A stretch of 64,000 nucleotides of DNA, taken from positions 1 through 64,000 of the forward strand of contig NZ_JAJAFR010000018.1 in NCBI RefSeq assembly GCF_020734105.1, given 5' to 3'. Made by a program: the position numbers and the translations under genes. The DNA comes from Alkalihalobacillus deserti (GTDB lineage Bacteria; Bacillota; Bacilli; Bacillales; Bacillaceae_D). The notes beneath the pieces are model-generated. The model saw nothing but the letters and a program-made list of their open reading frames with translations. It was not told the DNA's origin and made no database searches. Below are positions 48,201 to 55,760 of the stretch, one piece after another. Each line of letters starts with the position of its first letter. Within the stretch, counting starts at the first letter, position 1.

Positions 48201-48308
48201 AAAGTAGCCAATGAATTTATTTGGTAAATTCTCCTTAAGAAAAAAATACGTAAACCTCTCACTTTCATACTTAAACTCTGATACATTCTCCGGGTACATA
48301 ATAGCCAT
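45222..48308 (-). CDS. NERD-domain UvrD/AddA-type helicase
   Basis: Residues 1 to about 120 form a NERD nuclease-related domain (ETDFCILIPEIGFLILEVKS with the D and E-x-K pattern). The helicase core follows: Walker A LVSAGAGTGKTHSMI near 352, ITFTNEAANNM, LFVDEFQDTDDFQ near 580, VVGDIKQCIYRFRGA, TTVHKSKGLEYTHVILP near 920, and YVAMTRAEKSF near the end. It is a superfamily 1 3' to 5' motor with a probable nuclease fused at the front. The ATG at 48308 behind GAGGTG is preferred over the GTG at 48317. It is the first gene of the nine-gene operon. Confidence 0.9.
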   Translation of the reverse strand: MAIMYPENVSEFKYESERFTYFFLKENLPNKFIGYFNYFVEEVETDFCILIPEIGFLILEVKSWDGHTITTVDSEKVNYITKNNIEEEANSPLKQCRNYCFKLSNKIKKTMGLDTFVAPIVCYPNMTEKTFEEKSMNIISDRSVTLLKDDFDKPEFFMDTLLRKAKLVQRVSGSKVDGKIHHQLRRLFETEEQILKNPVTSYNFFIKSNHKKLYSKLVFIPRHFEIDEIEKTIKEILDDWKLGIKIIILSEIEDINKVIYQQLTSNPTFEYLDEYAAFKLYDQDKNILKNRIFHLEIYEAITEHFTEEFTIYDGVIEEQHVKDVLGYFNKHSTFNLNQYKVEHADVNKHILVSAGAGTGKTHSMISRISFLVAKNRFTPEELIKSIYMITFTNEAANNMKRRLNEYFSDMFIITENTLYLSYMEVVAKMNISTIHSLVKKIIQHYSVYLGVGTDISIQSGMYKRREAVVKELNKLVNDNEKYLNCTVHYDKYELIKTVVTLLDKFDKKNIDLSGDYNFGTVKNHLDLFNLLIETAANVQMNTINSDIENNTVQLSNLMIYLLKILQQLESLHAVDHPIKYLFVDEFQDTDDFQIEAIKRFQALFGFRLFVVGDIKQCIYRFRGAEDNAFELLLDGMTNWEKTFSLTKNYRTYDELLQEYHHHFSNLKRLKLLKYDEALQGVEKSEKPSILMNSLTFNTETEFEQRLVETVNNFKNNGEEKQSIAILTRTNQEIEQIRQICKKFEIDIETDIADNLYKLDSTVDLYKLVLALQFNNSPKHLYALSLSNFSKKISNRIVYTHRDNPVYISQLFLENKIIPGWNDYVTRLKKEPVIRVLKQIIYDIKPWNHYVHYLGLKNEDEILQKKKHYKRNMDLLIETIIKRTNDEYMTINKISDFLYIMIFANQHEDERTVEHSSSKKLLCTTVHKSKGLEYTHVILPFCEFELESISGNEMLVSNKDIGLQLRIGQTLVTNDIFYNERKNEMKYKVQEEARILYVAMTRAEKSFTWFKSLTSESDINQSWRKLLEG

Positions 48309-48370
48309 CGTTGTCACCTCTACGAATCATATATTTTTACAATAGGCTGGAAGTTGTATATATAAGCATT

Positions 48371-48399
48371 ATTATACTCCCGATCTTGTAAGAATAGTA
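48371..48399 (-). promoter_or_regulatory. candidate promoter of the nine-gene operon
   Basis: A consensus -10 box TATAAT (48371-48376, minus strand) lies about 60 nt ahead of the first gene. No good -35 hexamer is found 16-18 nt further upstream, so the promoter may depend on an activator. Confidence 0.35.
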
Positions 48400-48482
48400 G
48401 GGATTACCTAGCAACTATTATGTTAATTAAGTATAAAATTTACTATATTACATATATTTGAAAGATATCTAACAACATTCCT

Positions 48483-49925
48483 CTATGAAAATGTGATAAA
48501 AGGAGTGTTGATGCACCCCTTATTGCGCTTTTCTCGGTTCCTAACGGCTGGTTGTTGCCTATTTATTTTTCGAATGATTTTTTTTAATTCGTTGCATCTT
48601 TTTAAAACGCCTTTTAAGAGTTTGGCTGTCTGGTAGCAAACAACGACATCAAGCGTCTCTTCATCGGTATGTTCATTCCAATAACCGGCTGATAGGTTTA
48701 CGCTTTGAATACCATTGCCTGCCCAAATTCTCGTATCACTGCTTCCACCCATTGTGGTTGCCCAACCACTTAGTCCTTCTTCATCTGCCACCTTTTCAAA
48801 GAAAGTACCATAGTCTTGATGGCAAAACGGGAGGAAGTTTCCGCAAGACGTTAAACAATATCTCCATTGCCACGGCGGTCTACAACTATCGCTCCATCGG
48901 TTCCCCAAAGGAAATAATCGTCTACCTTGCTCGCACCAACTAAACCACATTCCTCTTCGACTGTAAAAATAACCTTCACCTTCCCGCTAAAAGACGAATG
49001 ATAAAGGTGTTCCACCAAGTGAAGGATAACCGCAACACCAGCGCGGTCATCAGCTCCCAAAATTCCTTTACTGCTCGACCAGACCGTTCCATTCTTAATA
49101 ATTTTTCGTCCTTCTTCTAGTTCATATACTGTGTCAAGGTGAGCATTTAGCAGAATCGTTGGACCGTGGCCATTTCGATACGTTTTTTCCGCTAAAACAT
49201 TTCCACCATGGTCGATGGCAAGATGATCCATAAAGGGAGAGAGTCTATCAATAACATGTTCTCTTACTCTTCCTTCATTTCCACTTGCTCCCGGTATCAT
49301 GAGCAAATGTTCAAGTTGAAGATAGAATAATTGTTCTTTGATATATTCAACGCCGCCTTCTCCTACCCAGCTTTCCTCTATTTGGCTCCATTTTTCCGCT
49401 AATTCTAGTAGTTCATGTTCCCTACAACGTAATTGTAATTGGTAATGATTATGACGTTCGATGATGTGAACACGCTTCATGCCAACTGCAAGCAATAGTT
49501 CTTGTAGCATTTCGATGTCACAGTCTTTCGTAAGCATCACATGTGTCGCTCTTCTGCCATGCCCGCCCGTCACAGGAGCCCATCGTATAAAAACCAAAGC
49601 GATTTAACTGGCGCACAATTCCACTAATATATAAGTCGAGTTCACTAACCTTTGGTACTTCTTGACCCGGTCGAAACCATAAGCCTTCTCCTCTTCCCCG
49701 ACCTGGAAATTGAAGAGCTTCGGTCCAGCTTTCTTCACCATCTATTTCCTCAAGAAGGATTAACCTATCATCATTGATGGTATATGGGATGCGCGCCTTA
49801 TCCTAACACTCCCATAAAAATTGCAGGTTTAACTCGTTTTCATTTTCACATTTAAATATGTTTCTTTCCTCTTCCGACAACATCCATCCATGACGATTTA
49901 ATAATTGATTCCACGTTTTCATCAT
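48483..49925 (-). pseudogene. broken CDGH-domain plus M20-type metallopeptidase gene
   Basis: Starting at ATG 49925 behind AAAGGGAG, the reading MMKTWNQLLNRHGWML meets an in-frame TAG near 49801. It continues as LDLYISGIVRQLNRFGFYT, then shifts frame where GGGC is tandemly duplicated (about 49563-49570). The middle piece holds the dinuclear peptidase motifs LLNAHLDTV, GILGADDRAG and VEEECGLVG. Near 48850 the frame shifts again, and the C-terminal part GGSSDTRIWAGNGIQSVNLS is in the 48483-48950 frame. So at least three lesions break a gene for an M20/peptidase-T-like enzyme with an extra N-terminal domain of about 120 residues. Confidence 0.83.
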
Positions 49926-49968
49926 ATCATCTCCCTTTCAATTTCTTGACTCATTATCGCAAATATAA

Positions 49969-49986
49969 TGTGACATCCATGTCACA
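49969..49986 (-). promoter_or_regulatory. 7-4-7 palindromic operator with -10 box, site 1
   Basis: TGTGACA-N4-TGTCACA is perfect here. Ten nt downstream (minus strand) is the -10 box GATAAT (49953-49958), then the start of the peptidase pseudogene 27 nt later. No good -35 hexamer is present; the palindrome covers that position, pointing to an activator. Confidence 0.7.
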
Positions 49987-49997
49987 CCCCACATTCC

Positions 49998-50120
49998 TCA
50001 CGTCATAGAGCCATTTGTCCAGCATTGCCGACTTAAGCACCTCGCTTCTTTTAGTAATCGGTGACTTGCTTCATGTTGTCGTAACGTTTCATAAACGAAA
50101 ACTCGGTGTTTGTTTTTCAT
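49998..50120 (-). pseudogene. gamma-glutamylcyclotransferase-like fragment
   Basis: MKNKHRVFVYETLRQHEASH followed by CLSRQCWTNGSM is the N-terminal part of the gamma-glutamylcyclotransferase (YtfP/GGCT) fold. The usual VFVYGTL glycine is replaced by Glu, and the frame stops about 40 residues in, where relatives run for over 120. AAAGGAG lies ahead of the start. It is a truncated relic retaining its promoter. Confidence 0.72.
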
Positions 50121-50169
50121 TCGTATCATTCTCCTTTCTCTCTCTTCACCATGAGTATAATGAAGTAGC

Positions 50170-50187
50170 TGTGACAAGGTTGTCATA
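50170..50187 (-). promoter_or_regulatory. 7-4-7 palindromic operator with -10 box, site 2
   Basis: TGTGACA-N4-TGTCATA (one mismatch from perfect symmetry). Ten nt downstream on the minus strand is the -10 box TATACT (50154-50159). It lies ahead of the cyclotransferase fragment. Confidence 0.65.
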
Positions 50188-50313
50188 TCATGAGATCTTC
50201 ATCTCCTTCTGCTCTATTTTCTTAAAATAGTTCTCACTGCCGCTAAGCCACCGTGGATCCACCCGCTCGATGTTAACTGTTTTCATGATTTGTTCGATTT
50301 TCATTGTTAACAT
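50188..50313 (-). CDS. small protein of unknown function (41 aa)
   Basis: An ATG with GAGGAGATGG about 7 nt upstream starts a 41-codon frame (MLTMKIEQIMKTVNIERVD, ending KEMKIS). It has its own operator-promoter (site 3, 50361-50378). It is too short for family assignment; the clear ribosome site and promoter make it likely to be expressed. Confidence 0.5.
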   Translation of the reverse strand: MLTMKIEQIMKTVNIERVDPRWLSGSENYFKKIEQKEMKIS

Positions 50314-50360
50314 CGACACCATCTCCTCGTTATCTGATACCTAAAGTTTACAAGATCGGT

Positions 50361-50378
50361 TGTGACACCCCTGTCACA
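50361..50378 (-). promoter_or_regulatory. 7-4-7 palindromic operator with -10 box, site 3
   Basis: TGTGACA-N4-TGTCACA is perfect. Ten nt downstream on the minus strand is TAAACT (50345-50350) as a -10 box, then the 41-codon gene. It lies directly after the terminator of the regulator gene. Confidence 0.68.
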
Positions 50379-50386
50379 ACAAAAAA

Positions 50387-50408
50387 GCCCCTGGATTAGT
50401 CCAGAAGC
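50387..50408 (-). terminator. terminator of the TPR-winged-helix regulator
   Basis: CTGGA / TCCAG with outer GC pairs forms a hairpin overlapping the stop codon at 50396, followed on the minus strand by TTTTTT. Confidence 0.68.
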
Positions 50409-51369
50409 AGATCAGTACTTACATCTCTATTATGTTTAAACATTCGAAACTCATATAAAGAGTTCCAGCGGTAACCACCGTCGATCGTTTGAATTACATC
50501 TTGCAGTGGGTGCAATGGTTCTAACCTATCCCTTAACCTTGATATACTGCGCCTTAACGTCGCATAAGGATCTCTCGATTGTCGATATCTTCTCTCAATA
50601 ATTACTTGACGACTAACGCCTTCAGGATGGCGCATTAAAAACTCGAGTAAAGGTACTTGTGTCGCTGGAATAGATATTTCCCGCCCGTCTAAGGACAGGG
50701 TCACATCATTCATACTTCGATGATTTAAAATGAAGCAATTTTTATTTTCAAAGGGATCAGAAAGTTCCTCGTATTCACGTACACTAACTTCACTGAATTC
50801 CGTTCCATTGACAATCATCTGATACGGCTTTTCTTCAGTTTGCTCGGTTGATTCCAGTTCTTTTAATAAATGTTGGATTTCGCCAAATAAATTCAAGTCT
50901 TCAACTGGAATTCGTTCAACTTTTTTAAGGAACTCTTTTGAGATAATTTGAGTCGCTTTTAATATGTAGTAATGGGCTTTGACCTGTTGTTCCTTCTCAA
51001 GTCGATTACGGCTCTGTCTAGGATAACAATGGAGAGACTGCTGAAAAGAATCGACTGATTTCGCCCATTCTTTCTGATAAAAATATAGAAAACCTAAACG
51101 ATAATACGCTCTTGCATTTTCAGGGTCGACTTTTACCACTTGATTGAATCTCAAGGTCGCTTTCTTGTAGGAATACTGCCGAAGCTTTAGGTCTTCGCCT
51201 TGCATCAGTAATAAATAAGCCAGAGTTTCTTTATAGCGGATTTCTTTTGGGTTAATCCTTGAAGGTTTCTAAATATACTTTCTCCTTCAATAACCCAATT
51301 GAGGTTCGTCTCATCCTCATTTTCCTTTTCTAGCAGCTCTTCTTCTGAAAAATCTGACATTCTGATCAT
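50396..51369 (-). pseudogene. TPR plus OmpR-type winged-helix transcription regulator, frameshifted
   Basis: The main frame (50396-51205) has TPR-like repeats (VDPENARAYYRLGFLYFYQK, about residues 20-60) and a C-terminal OmpR/PhoB-type winged helix (LSLDGREISIPATQVPLLEF ... TIDGGYRWN). The N-terminus is in another frame: MIRMSDFSEEELLEKENED begins at 51369 behind GAGGAG and runs to IFRNLQ. Homology then resumes one frame over as INPKEIRYKETLAYLLLMQ near 51255. A single indel therefore splits a regulator of about 320 residues. Its intact paralogue is at 58033-59028. It lies just upstream of three 7-4-7 operators. Confidence 0.8.
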
Positions 51370-52025
51370 TTGTCGCTCTCCTCTTTTTATCGGTTTGATT
51401 ACTTTTATTGTAGCAGCGTTTATCATATTAGTTACCACTTGTTTTATTAACGTCTTCTAAAATACTACTTCAAAATCACAGATTTCCCCAATCCCTGACT
51501 AATAGCGAACAGCGCCAGGCACTGTTTGCTTTTATATCCAATAACACGACAATTCCAACGAGAAAAAGTCGAATTTCGCGGTGAAAAGGCCAATTTTTTA
51601 CTAATTAGAGAACATCTTTTTGCAGTAAAGACAGAACTGAGTTTCAAGAATCCAATATCTATTAATTACTGTACACTCCTACCTATCCAATAAAAACCCC
51701 AAATAAATAACAGAATTTCGAATTCAAAAGTCAATTGACTGGAGCGCTCTTATACGTTTATCCACCTCAAAGTCTTAATTTCGTTTTAATAATTCATTTG
51801 TAATTTGATCAATCTGATTTCTTGTGTCGTATGGGATGAGTTTCTTTGAGACCCACTCCTGTGATTACTGTTAAGAATATAAATCATATAGAGTCTAGTG
51901 TAACTACTCCTTTTCATCTAAAAAAAAAGCTGTATAATTTACCATTATATGTAATTATGATGGTTATACCCATTCGATATAACTCCTTAAATGACTGAAT
52001 ATAGTCTTAAAAAGGAGCTAGACTA
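51370..52025. other. intergenic or degraded DNA
   Basis: No supported gene. A minus-strand tail reading QEWVSKKLIPYDTRNQID then TNELLKRN (about 51777-51865) looks like a gene relic, and a 60-codon frame at 51465-51647 has no ribosome site. Promoters of the two flanking regulators are expected here but none stood out. Confidence 0.45.
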
Positions 52026-52314
52026 GTGGAGGAAATAGATAAACTAAGAGAAAAAAAATTAGAGAAACTATCAAACAAAAAAATAGGTATTCATATTCAA
52101 GGATTACGGAAAACTCAAGAAAATGACTGGTGAGGATTTAGCACATAAAGCAAAAATGAACCGCACTCACCTTGGTGAAATAGAACGCGGCGAAGTGACA
52201 ATATCCTATTTTACTTTATTAAAAATTAGTAATGCCCTTGAATTAGAAAGCCCTAATATTCTTTGTTCAGAAGTAAATGCCGAAGTAAAAAACTTTTTAA
52301 ATGAACTTAATTAG
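52026..52314 (+). pseudogene. XRE-family helix-turn-helix regulator with one-base frameshift
   Basis: From a GTG at 52026 behind AAGGAG the frame reads through IGIHIQGLRKTQE and then stops. Removing one A from GAAAATG (about 52119-52122) joins it to MTGEDLAHKAKMNRTHLGEI and GEVTISYFTLLKISNALELE, a textbook Xre/Cro helix-turn-helix. The intact protein would have about 95 residues. It may be a recent mutation or a base-calling error in a short A run. It precedes the comK-like gene on the same strand. Confidence 0.77.
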
Positions 52315-52387
52315 GAATAGTTCCCTTACTCAACCTCTACATCCTCACTCAAAAACTATACTACTAATTAATAAAGGAGCCCCGCCT

Positions 52388-52882
52388 ATGACAAACGAAA
52401 TCCTGATTCACTACGAAATTAACAGAGAAACTTCTGTCCTTCTTCCCGCTGAACACCTAGAATATAACTCTATCGTTTGGGAAAAAGATCAAGTATTTCA
52501 CGTTAGAAAAACCCCTTTCCAGCTTATAAAGGAAGCTTGTCTAGAAGGCGGTGCTGATTATGATGGCAGAAAAGTTGCTGTTACATATAAAACAGGAATT
52601 CAAAGTAAAATTCCGATTCCAGTAAATCCACTCGAACATATCTATGCGTTTCCTACTAACTCCCCTAAGCTATTCGAATGTAGCTGGATTTTCTACCACC
52701 ACGTTAAATCCTTAAAAAGACATCCACATTTCTCTAACCAATCCATTATTACCTTTAAGAATCACAAAGAACTTCACCTTGAAATTTCTTATAATACTTT
52801 GGAAAGACAATTGCAGCGCACCTCTTATTGTATTGTACGCTTCTCCCGCTTGGATAATCAGTCACCTTATCAATTTGGTTGA
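52388..52882 (+). CDS. comK: ComK-family competence transcription factor
   Basis: The 164-residue product carries ComK hallmarks: CLEGGADYDGRKVAVTYKTG (ComK: CLQGGASYDGRR.AVTHRTG), then KIPIPVNPLEHIYAFPTNSP and ECSWIFYHHVKSL, with a final beta region LHLEISYNTLERQLQR. ComK binds AT-boxes as paired dimers and switches on DNA-uptake genes. The ATG at 52388 follows AAAGGAG; a longer frame from 52301 overlaps the preceding regulator and lacks a site. It may be the main comK or a second copy; the C-terminal tail is short. An intact competence regulator beside broken genes is notable. Confidence 0.88.
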   Translation: MTNEILIHYEINRETSVLLPAEHLEYNSIVWEKDQVFHVRKTPFQLIKEACLEGGADYDGRKVAVTYKTGIQSKIPIPVNPLEHIYAFPTNSPKLFECSWIFYHHVKSLKRHPHFSNQSIITFKNHKELHLEISYNTLERQLQRTSYCIVRFSRLDNQSPYQFG

Positions 52883-52984
52883 CACCCTGTAAATGATTAT
52901 AGTTTTGGTGAAAATGTGATTATACCAGTCTAGCTCAAGTAGTTCTGACCTTACTGCTGGTCAGGCATGGAATTTTCCATATCT

Positions 52985-54628
52985 TCACCTAACACGTTTT
53001 TGATACTCTAATAGTCGATTTCGTAATGCTTCATCACTAGCATATAGAAATAGTCCTTTTATGCCACGTTTCATTAACACATTGACTGAATTTAAAATGA
53101 TTCGTTCTTTTGCTTCTTTAACATTCTTAATACCCTCTGTGCCTGTAAAAGCTCCTAAATCTTTATATTGATCTACTTCAACAACTAATTGATCACTTTG
53201 TTCATCAAAAGTAATTGACGGACCTAGAATGACACCTACATAATTTAAATCAAACCCCTGTATCGTATAAATTGAACCTGCTTCGTCTACAGTTGATGCT
53301 TGCTCGGCCCAAGTGTATTTACTATTAGTTATGTTCCAAGGAATTTGATAATCCCCGTTATCTTCCTTGATATAGTAAATACCCCCATCTTTTTTATGTA
53401 GATAATCGAACGTCGATACGACACGACTCAAACCATGGCGTTCATTCTTCATCTTAATAGCTTCATGCATATTTTTAAGTGACCCAAAGACCTTAAATTC
53501 GTAATCCTCGTCAACAGGTAGTGGTAATAACCGTTTTTGTTTAAATTGATTAATCCATTCAATGACTTCATCATTCGCTCGCATACGAAATTGATTCGTT
53601 AACTCATACCTTTCAGAATAAGCACTTTTTGAAATTAAACTTTCTAATGTCATTTCTTGCCACAAACTTTTTAACTTTAATACTTGATCACCGTCATAAA
53701 CTACTACAACCACTTTTGCAAGCTTCAGTAATTCTTCTAACTGGTTCTGGTCGTGAAAATTATTGTATATATCTGGACGTGTTAATAGCAGATGCGCTTC
53801 ATCAACTACTATAATATCTGCTTTACTATCGTTTTTCTTTAGTTGATTAATTAATGGAGTTGCCTTAGCAAAGTTTTTGGCTCTTAAATGTTTTAACTGT
53901 GCAGCTATGCCTTTATAAGTCTTAATCATTTCTTCATGGTTTACGACTAAATAATTTTCAGTTTCATATAAAGGTGATGATGCCTCTTTTGTGTATTCCT
54001 GTAAGGTATTGAAAATAGAACTTAACACGACACTTTTTCCAACCCCAGCTTCACCCTTCACAACATACAAACTGCCAAAATCATTTGGCTCGAGTTGAAC
54101 TTGTCTTTCACAAAATTGTATAACCTTCTCTTTTAGATCTAGTTGTTCGATTGATAACTCTTTAAAGGGTGATAATTTAAAAATATCCTTGTTCTCAATC
54201 ACATGTTGTTCATTTGTTACAATTCCTTTTGTAAAAAGTTCTTGCCAAATATTCTTAAAGGTCATATGTTCGAAATGCGGTTTATTATGATAATTATAGG
54301 AGAAATCATTCGTTGCTTTACTTTTATTTTGAAGTTTATATTTCTCATCACCTAGAAAGTAATTAATTAACTTGGTTTCCAAATGAAATGTCGCAGAACG
54401 ATTAAACTCATCGTATTTAATTAGATGCATCTGATTCAACTTTTTTCGCTCAGGTGTCTTTAAATGGGCACGCATACGTTTCTTGAAATAGACGGTCTCA
54501 CCAATATATGCTTCCTTCGCACTATTCAATAAGTAAATAACTGGATAATTTAAATACGACTCCCTATTATTAATTTGATTTAAACTCTTTTCTTGAAAAG
54601 GCCACGTAACAATCTCTATCTCTGACAT
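52985..54628 (-). CDS. GIY-YIG nuclease fused to DUF2075 P-loop ATPase
   Basis: The N-terminal 100 residues fit a GIY-YIG-type endonuclease (VIYLLNSAKEAYIGETV, then a conserved Arg in KKRMRAHL). A DUF2075/Schlafen-group helicase-like ATPase follows: Walker A VVKGEAGVGKSVVL near 195, Walker B IIVVDEAHLLL near 280, and a sensor region YTIQGFDLNYVGVILGP near 450. Proteins with this fusion are found in defence islands and are presumed to act on nucleic acid. AAGGGGATC lies ahead of the ATG. The 547-residue length is complete. Confidence 0.83.
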   Translation of the reverse strand: MSEIEIVTWPFQEKSLNQINNRESYLNYPVIYLLNSAKEAYIGETVYFKKRMRAHLKTPERKKLNQMHLIKYDEFNRSATFHLETKLINYFLGDEKYKLQNKSKATNDFSYNYHNKPHFEHMTFKNIWQELFTKGIVTNEQHVIENKDIFKLSPFKELSIEQLDLKEKVIQFCERQVQLEPNDFGSLYVVKGEAGVGKSVVLSSIFNTLQEYTKEASSPLYETENYLVVNHEEMIKTYKGIAAQLKHLRAKNFAKATPLINQLKKNDSKADIIVVDEAHLLLTRPDIYNNFHDQNQLEELLKLAKVVVVVYDGDQVLKLKSLWQEMTLESLISKSAYSERYELTNQFRMRANDEVIEWINQFKQKRLLPLPVDEDYEFKVFGSLKNMHEAIKMKNERHGLSRVVSTFDYLHKKDGGIYYIKEDNGDYQIPWNITNSKYTWAEQASTVDEAGSIYTIQGFDLNYVGVILGPSITFDEQSDQLVVEVDQYKDLGAFTGTEGIKNVKEAKERIILNSVNVLMKRGIKGLFLYASDEALRNRLLEYQKRVR

Positions 54629-54946
54629 AAGATCCCCTTAATTTAATATCATTTTCACTAAGACACCGATAGTGAGTAGACTGGTAGATGTAATGTTTAA
54701 TATTTAATGTCTATTATACTTAATTTGGTGATTTTTGTAAGAAGCTGAAAATGTATATAGCGGATCTTTTTGAATTAGACGTTACAATTCTCTCCTTTTA
54801 TTGAAATGATGACCTAGAAGAGTAATGCACGCCTGTTGTTCTCCCCCAAGCCTGATGAGGAAGGTTTCCGATTTATCAATACTTTTTAGCGCCTTGTGCA
54901 TTCCGTTATGCGTACTAAAAAGAGGCTGGGACAAAACTCAGAATGG

Positions 54947-55159
54947 ACAAGGGGACAGGTCCCTCGTCCCATTCTACCCATTAACCTAACTTGAAATAAA
55001 TAGTCTTGAGCGTTCCTAAAATTGCCCCCCACTTCATTAGCCAAGGCCAGCACCGCATCTTCCGAGCCTATTTGATCGCAACTTCTTTTGGTTTTACATA
55101 AACCTACAAATGGTTCTTTCACTCTGTATTCGCTTTGGACAAGGAACCTGTCCCCTTGT
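54947..55159. repeat. intergenic repeat with inverted 23-bp ends
   Basis: ACAAGGGGACAGGT followed by CCCT and GTCC (54947-54969) recurs in reverse complement at 55137-55159 with one or two differences. The left side is preceded by AGAGGCTGGGACAAAACTC, a motif common in Bacillales intergenic repeats. The 78-codon minus-strand frame inside has no ribosome site and is not believed. The 213-bp unit is a MITE-like or REP-like candidate in a gene-free stretch (54629-55261). Confidence 0.55.
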
Positions 55160-55261
55160 CTTCACGTATAAACGCTTTGCTCGACTCGTTCATAGTGATT
55201 AGTTGAATGTTTTTGCTGAACCCCCTTTAATCTATCTAGTTGAAATTATCAAACTTATGCC

Positions 55262-55666
55262 TTATTCATATTTCTTTTTCAAACGTAACAGTTCTTGAAA
55301 TTCCGTTAGATTGTTTTTCCATAAACCATTTTTCAGAGCCTCCTCAACTTGCTGGGTATAAAATACACTGAGTGACTTCTGTATAATACTATCAACTTCT
55401 TCTCTAATCTCACCGAGTTCTACATCCCTTGTTACAGTAGTAAGGTCAGTCAACATTTCATCCGTATAACTGTGAATCCGATCAATATTTAATTTGTACT
55501 TATTATCTATTGGATCAACTTGAACAACTACTGCTTTTTTTCCTAAGTACTGTTCCATTCTAGAAGTAAAGATATCACTACTATCGGAACCATAATTATA
55601 ATATCTTTGACCAATGACTAAATTGTCTTTTACATGTACTGTTTGACCAACGTTATATTTATTCAC
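55262..55666 (-). CDS. hypothetical protein (134 aa)
   Basis: A GTG start behind GAGAGGTAA opens a frame whose first 60 residues form a small barrel-like pattern (YNVGQTVHVKD ... YLGKKAVVVQVDP), similar in style to Bacillus and phage small proteins that bind a partner through an SH3-like domain. The C-terminal part is helical and charged. No enzyme motif. It follows the DUF2325 gene on the same strand about 95 nt downstream and could be cotranscribed. Confidence 0.65.
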   Translation of the reverse strand: MNKYNVGQTVHVKDNLVIGQRYYNYGSDSSDIFTSRMEQYLGKKAVVVQVDPIDNKYKLNIDRIHSYTDEMLTDLTTVTRDVELGEIREEVDSIIQKSLSVFYTQQVEEALKNGLWKNNLTEFQELLRLKKKYE

Positions 55667-55760
55667 CGTATTACCTCTCAGAATTATCAGAAAACAAAGG
55701 CTGCATTCTCAATAATTACAAATCCTAAATTTACTCCTAATAGAAGATGATAAACTTCTC

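Noticed and set aside
49969..50378. FNR/CRP or TnrA/GlnR sites as the meaning of TGTGACA-N4-TGTCACA
   Set aside because: CRP/FNR half-sites TGTGA and TCACA would be 8 nt apart here, not 6, and the GlnR/TnrA motif needs a 17-bp span; these sites span 18 bp.
51465..51647. 60-codon minus-strand frame
   Set aside because: No ribosome site and no recognisable domain; probably a chance frame or old relic.
54886..55122. 78-codon minus-strand frame
   Set aside because: It lies within an inverted intergenic repeat and has no ribosome site.
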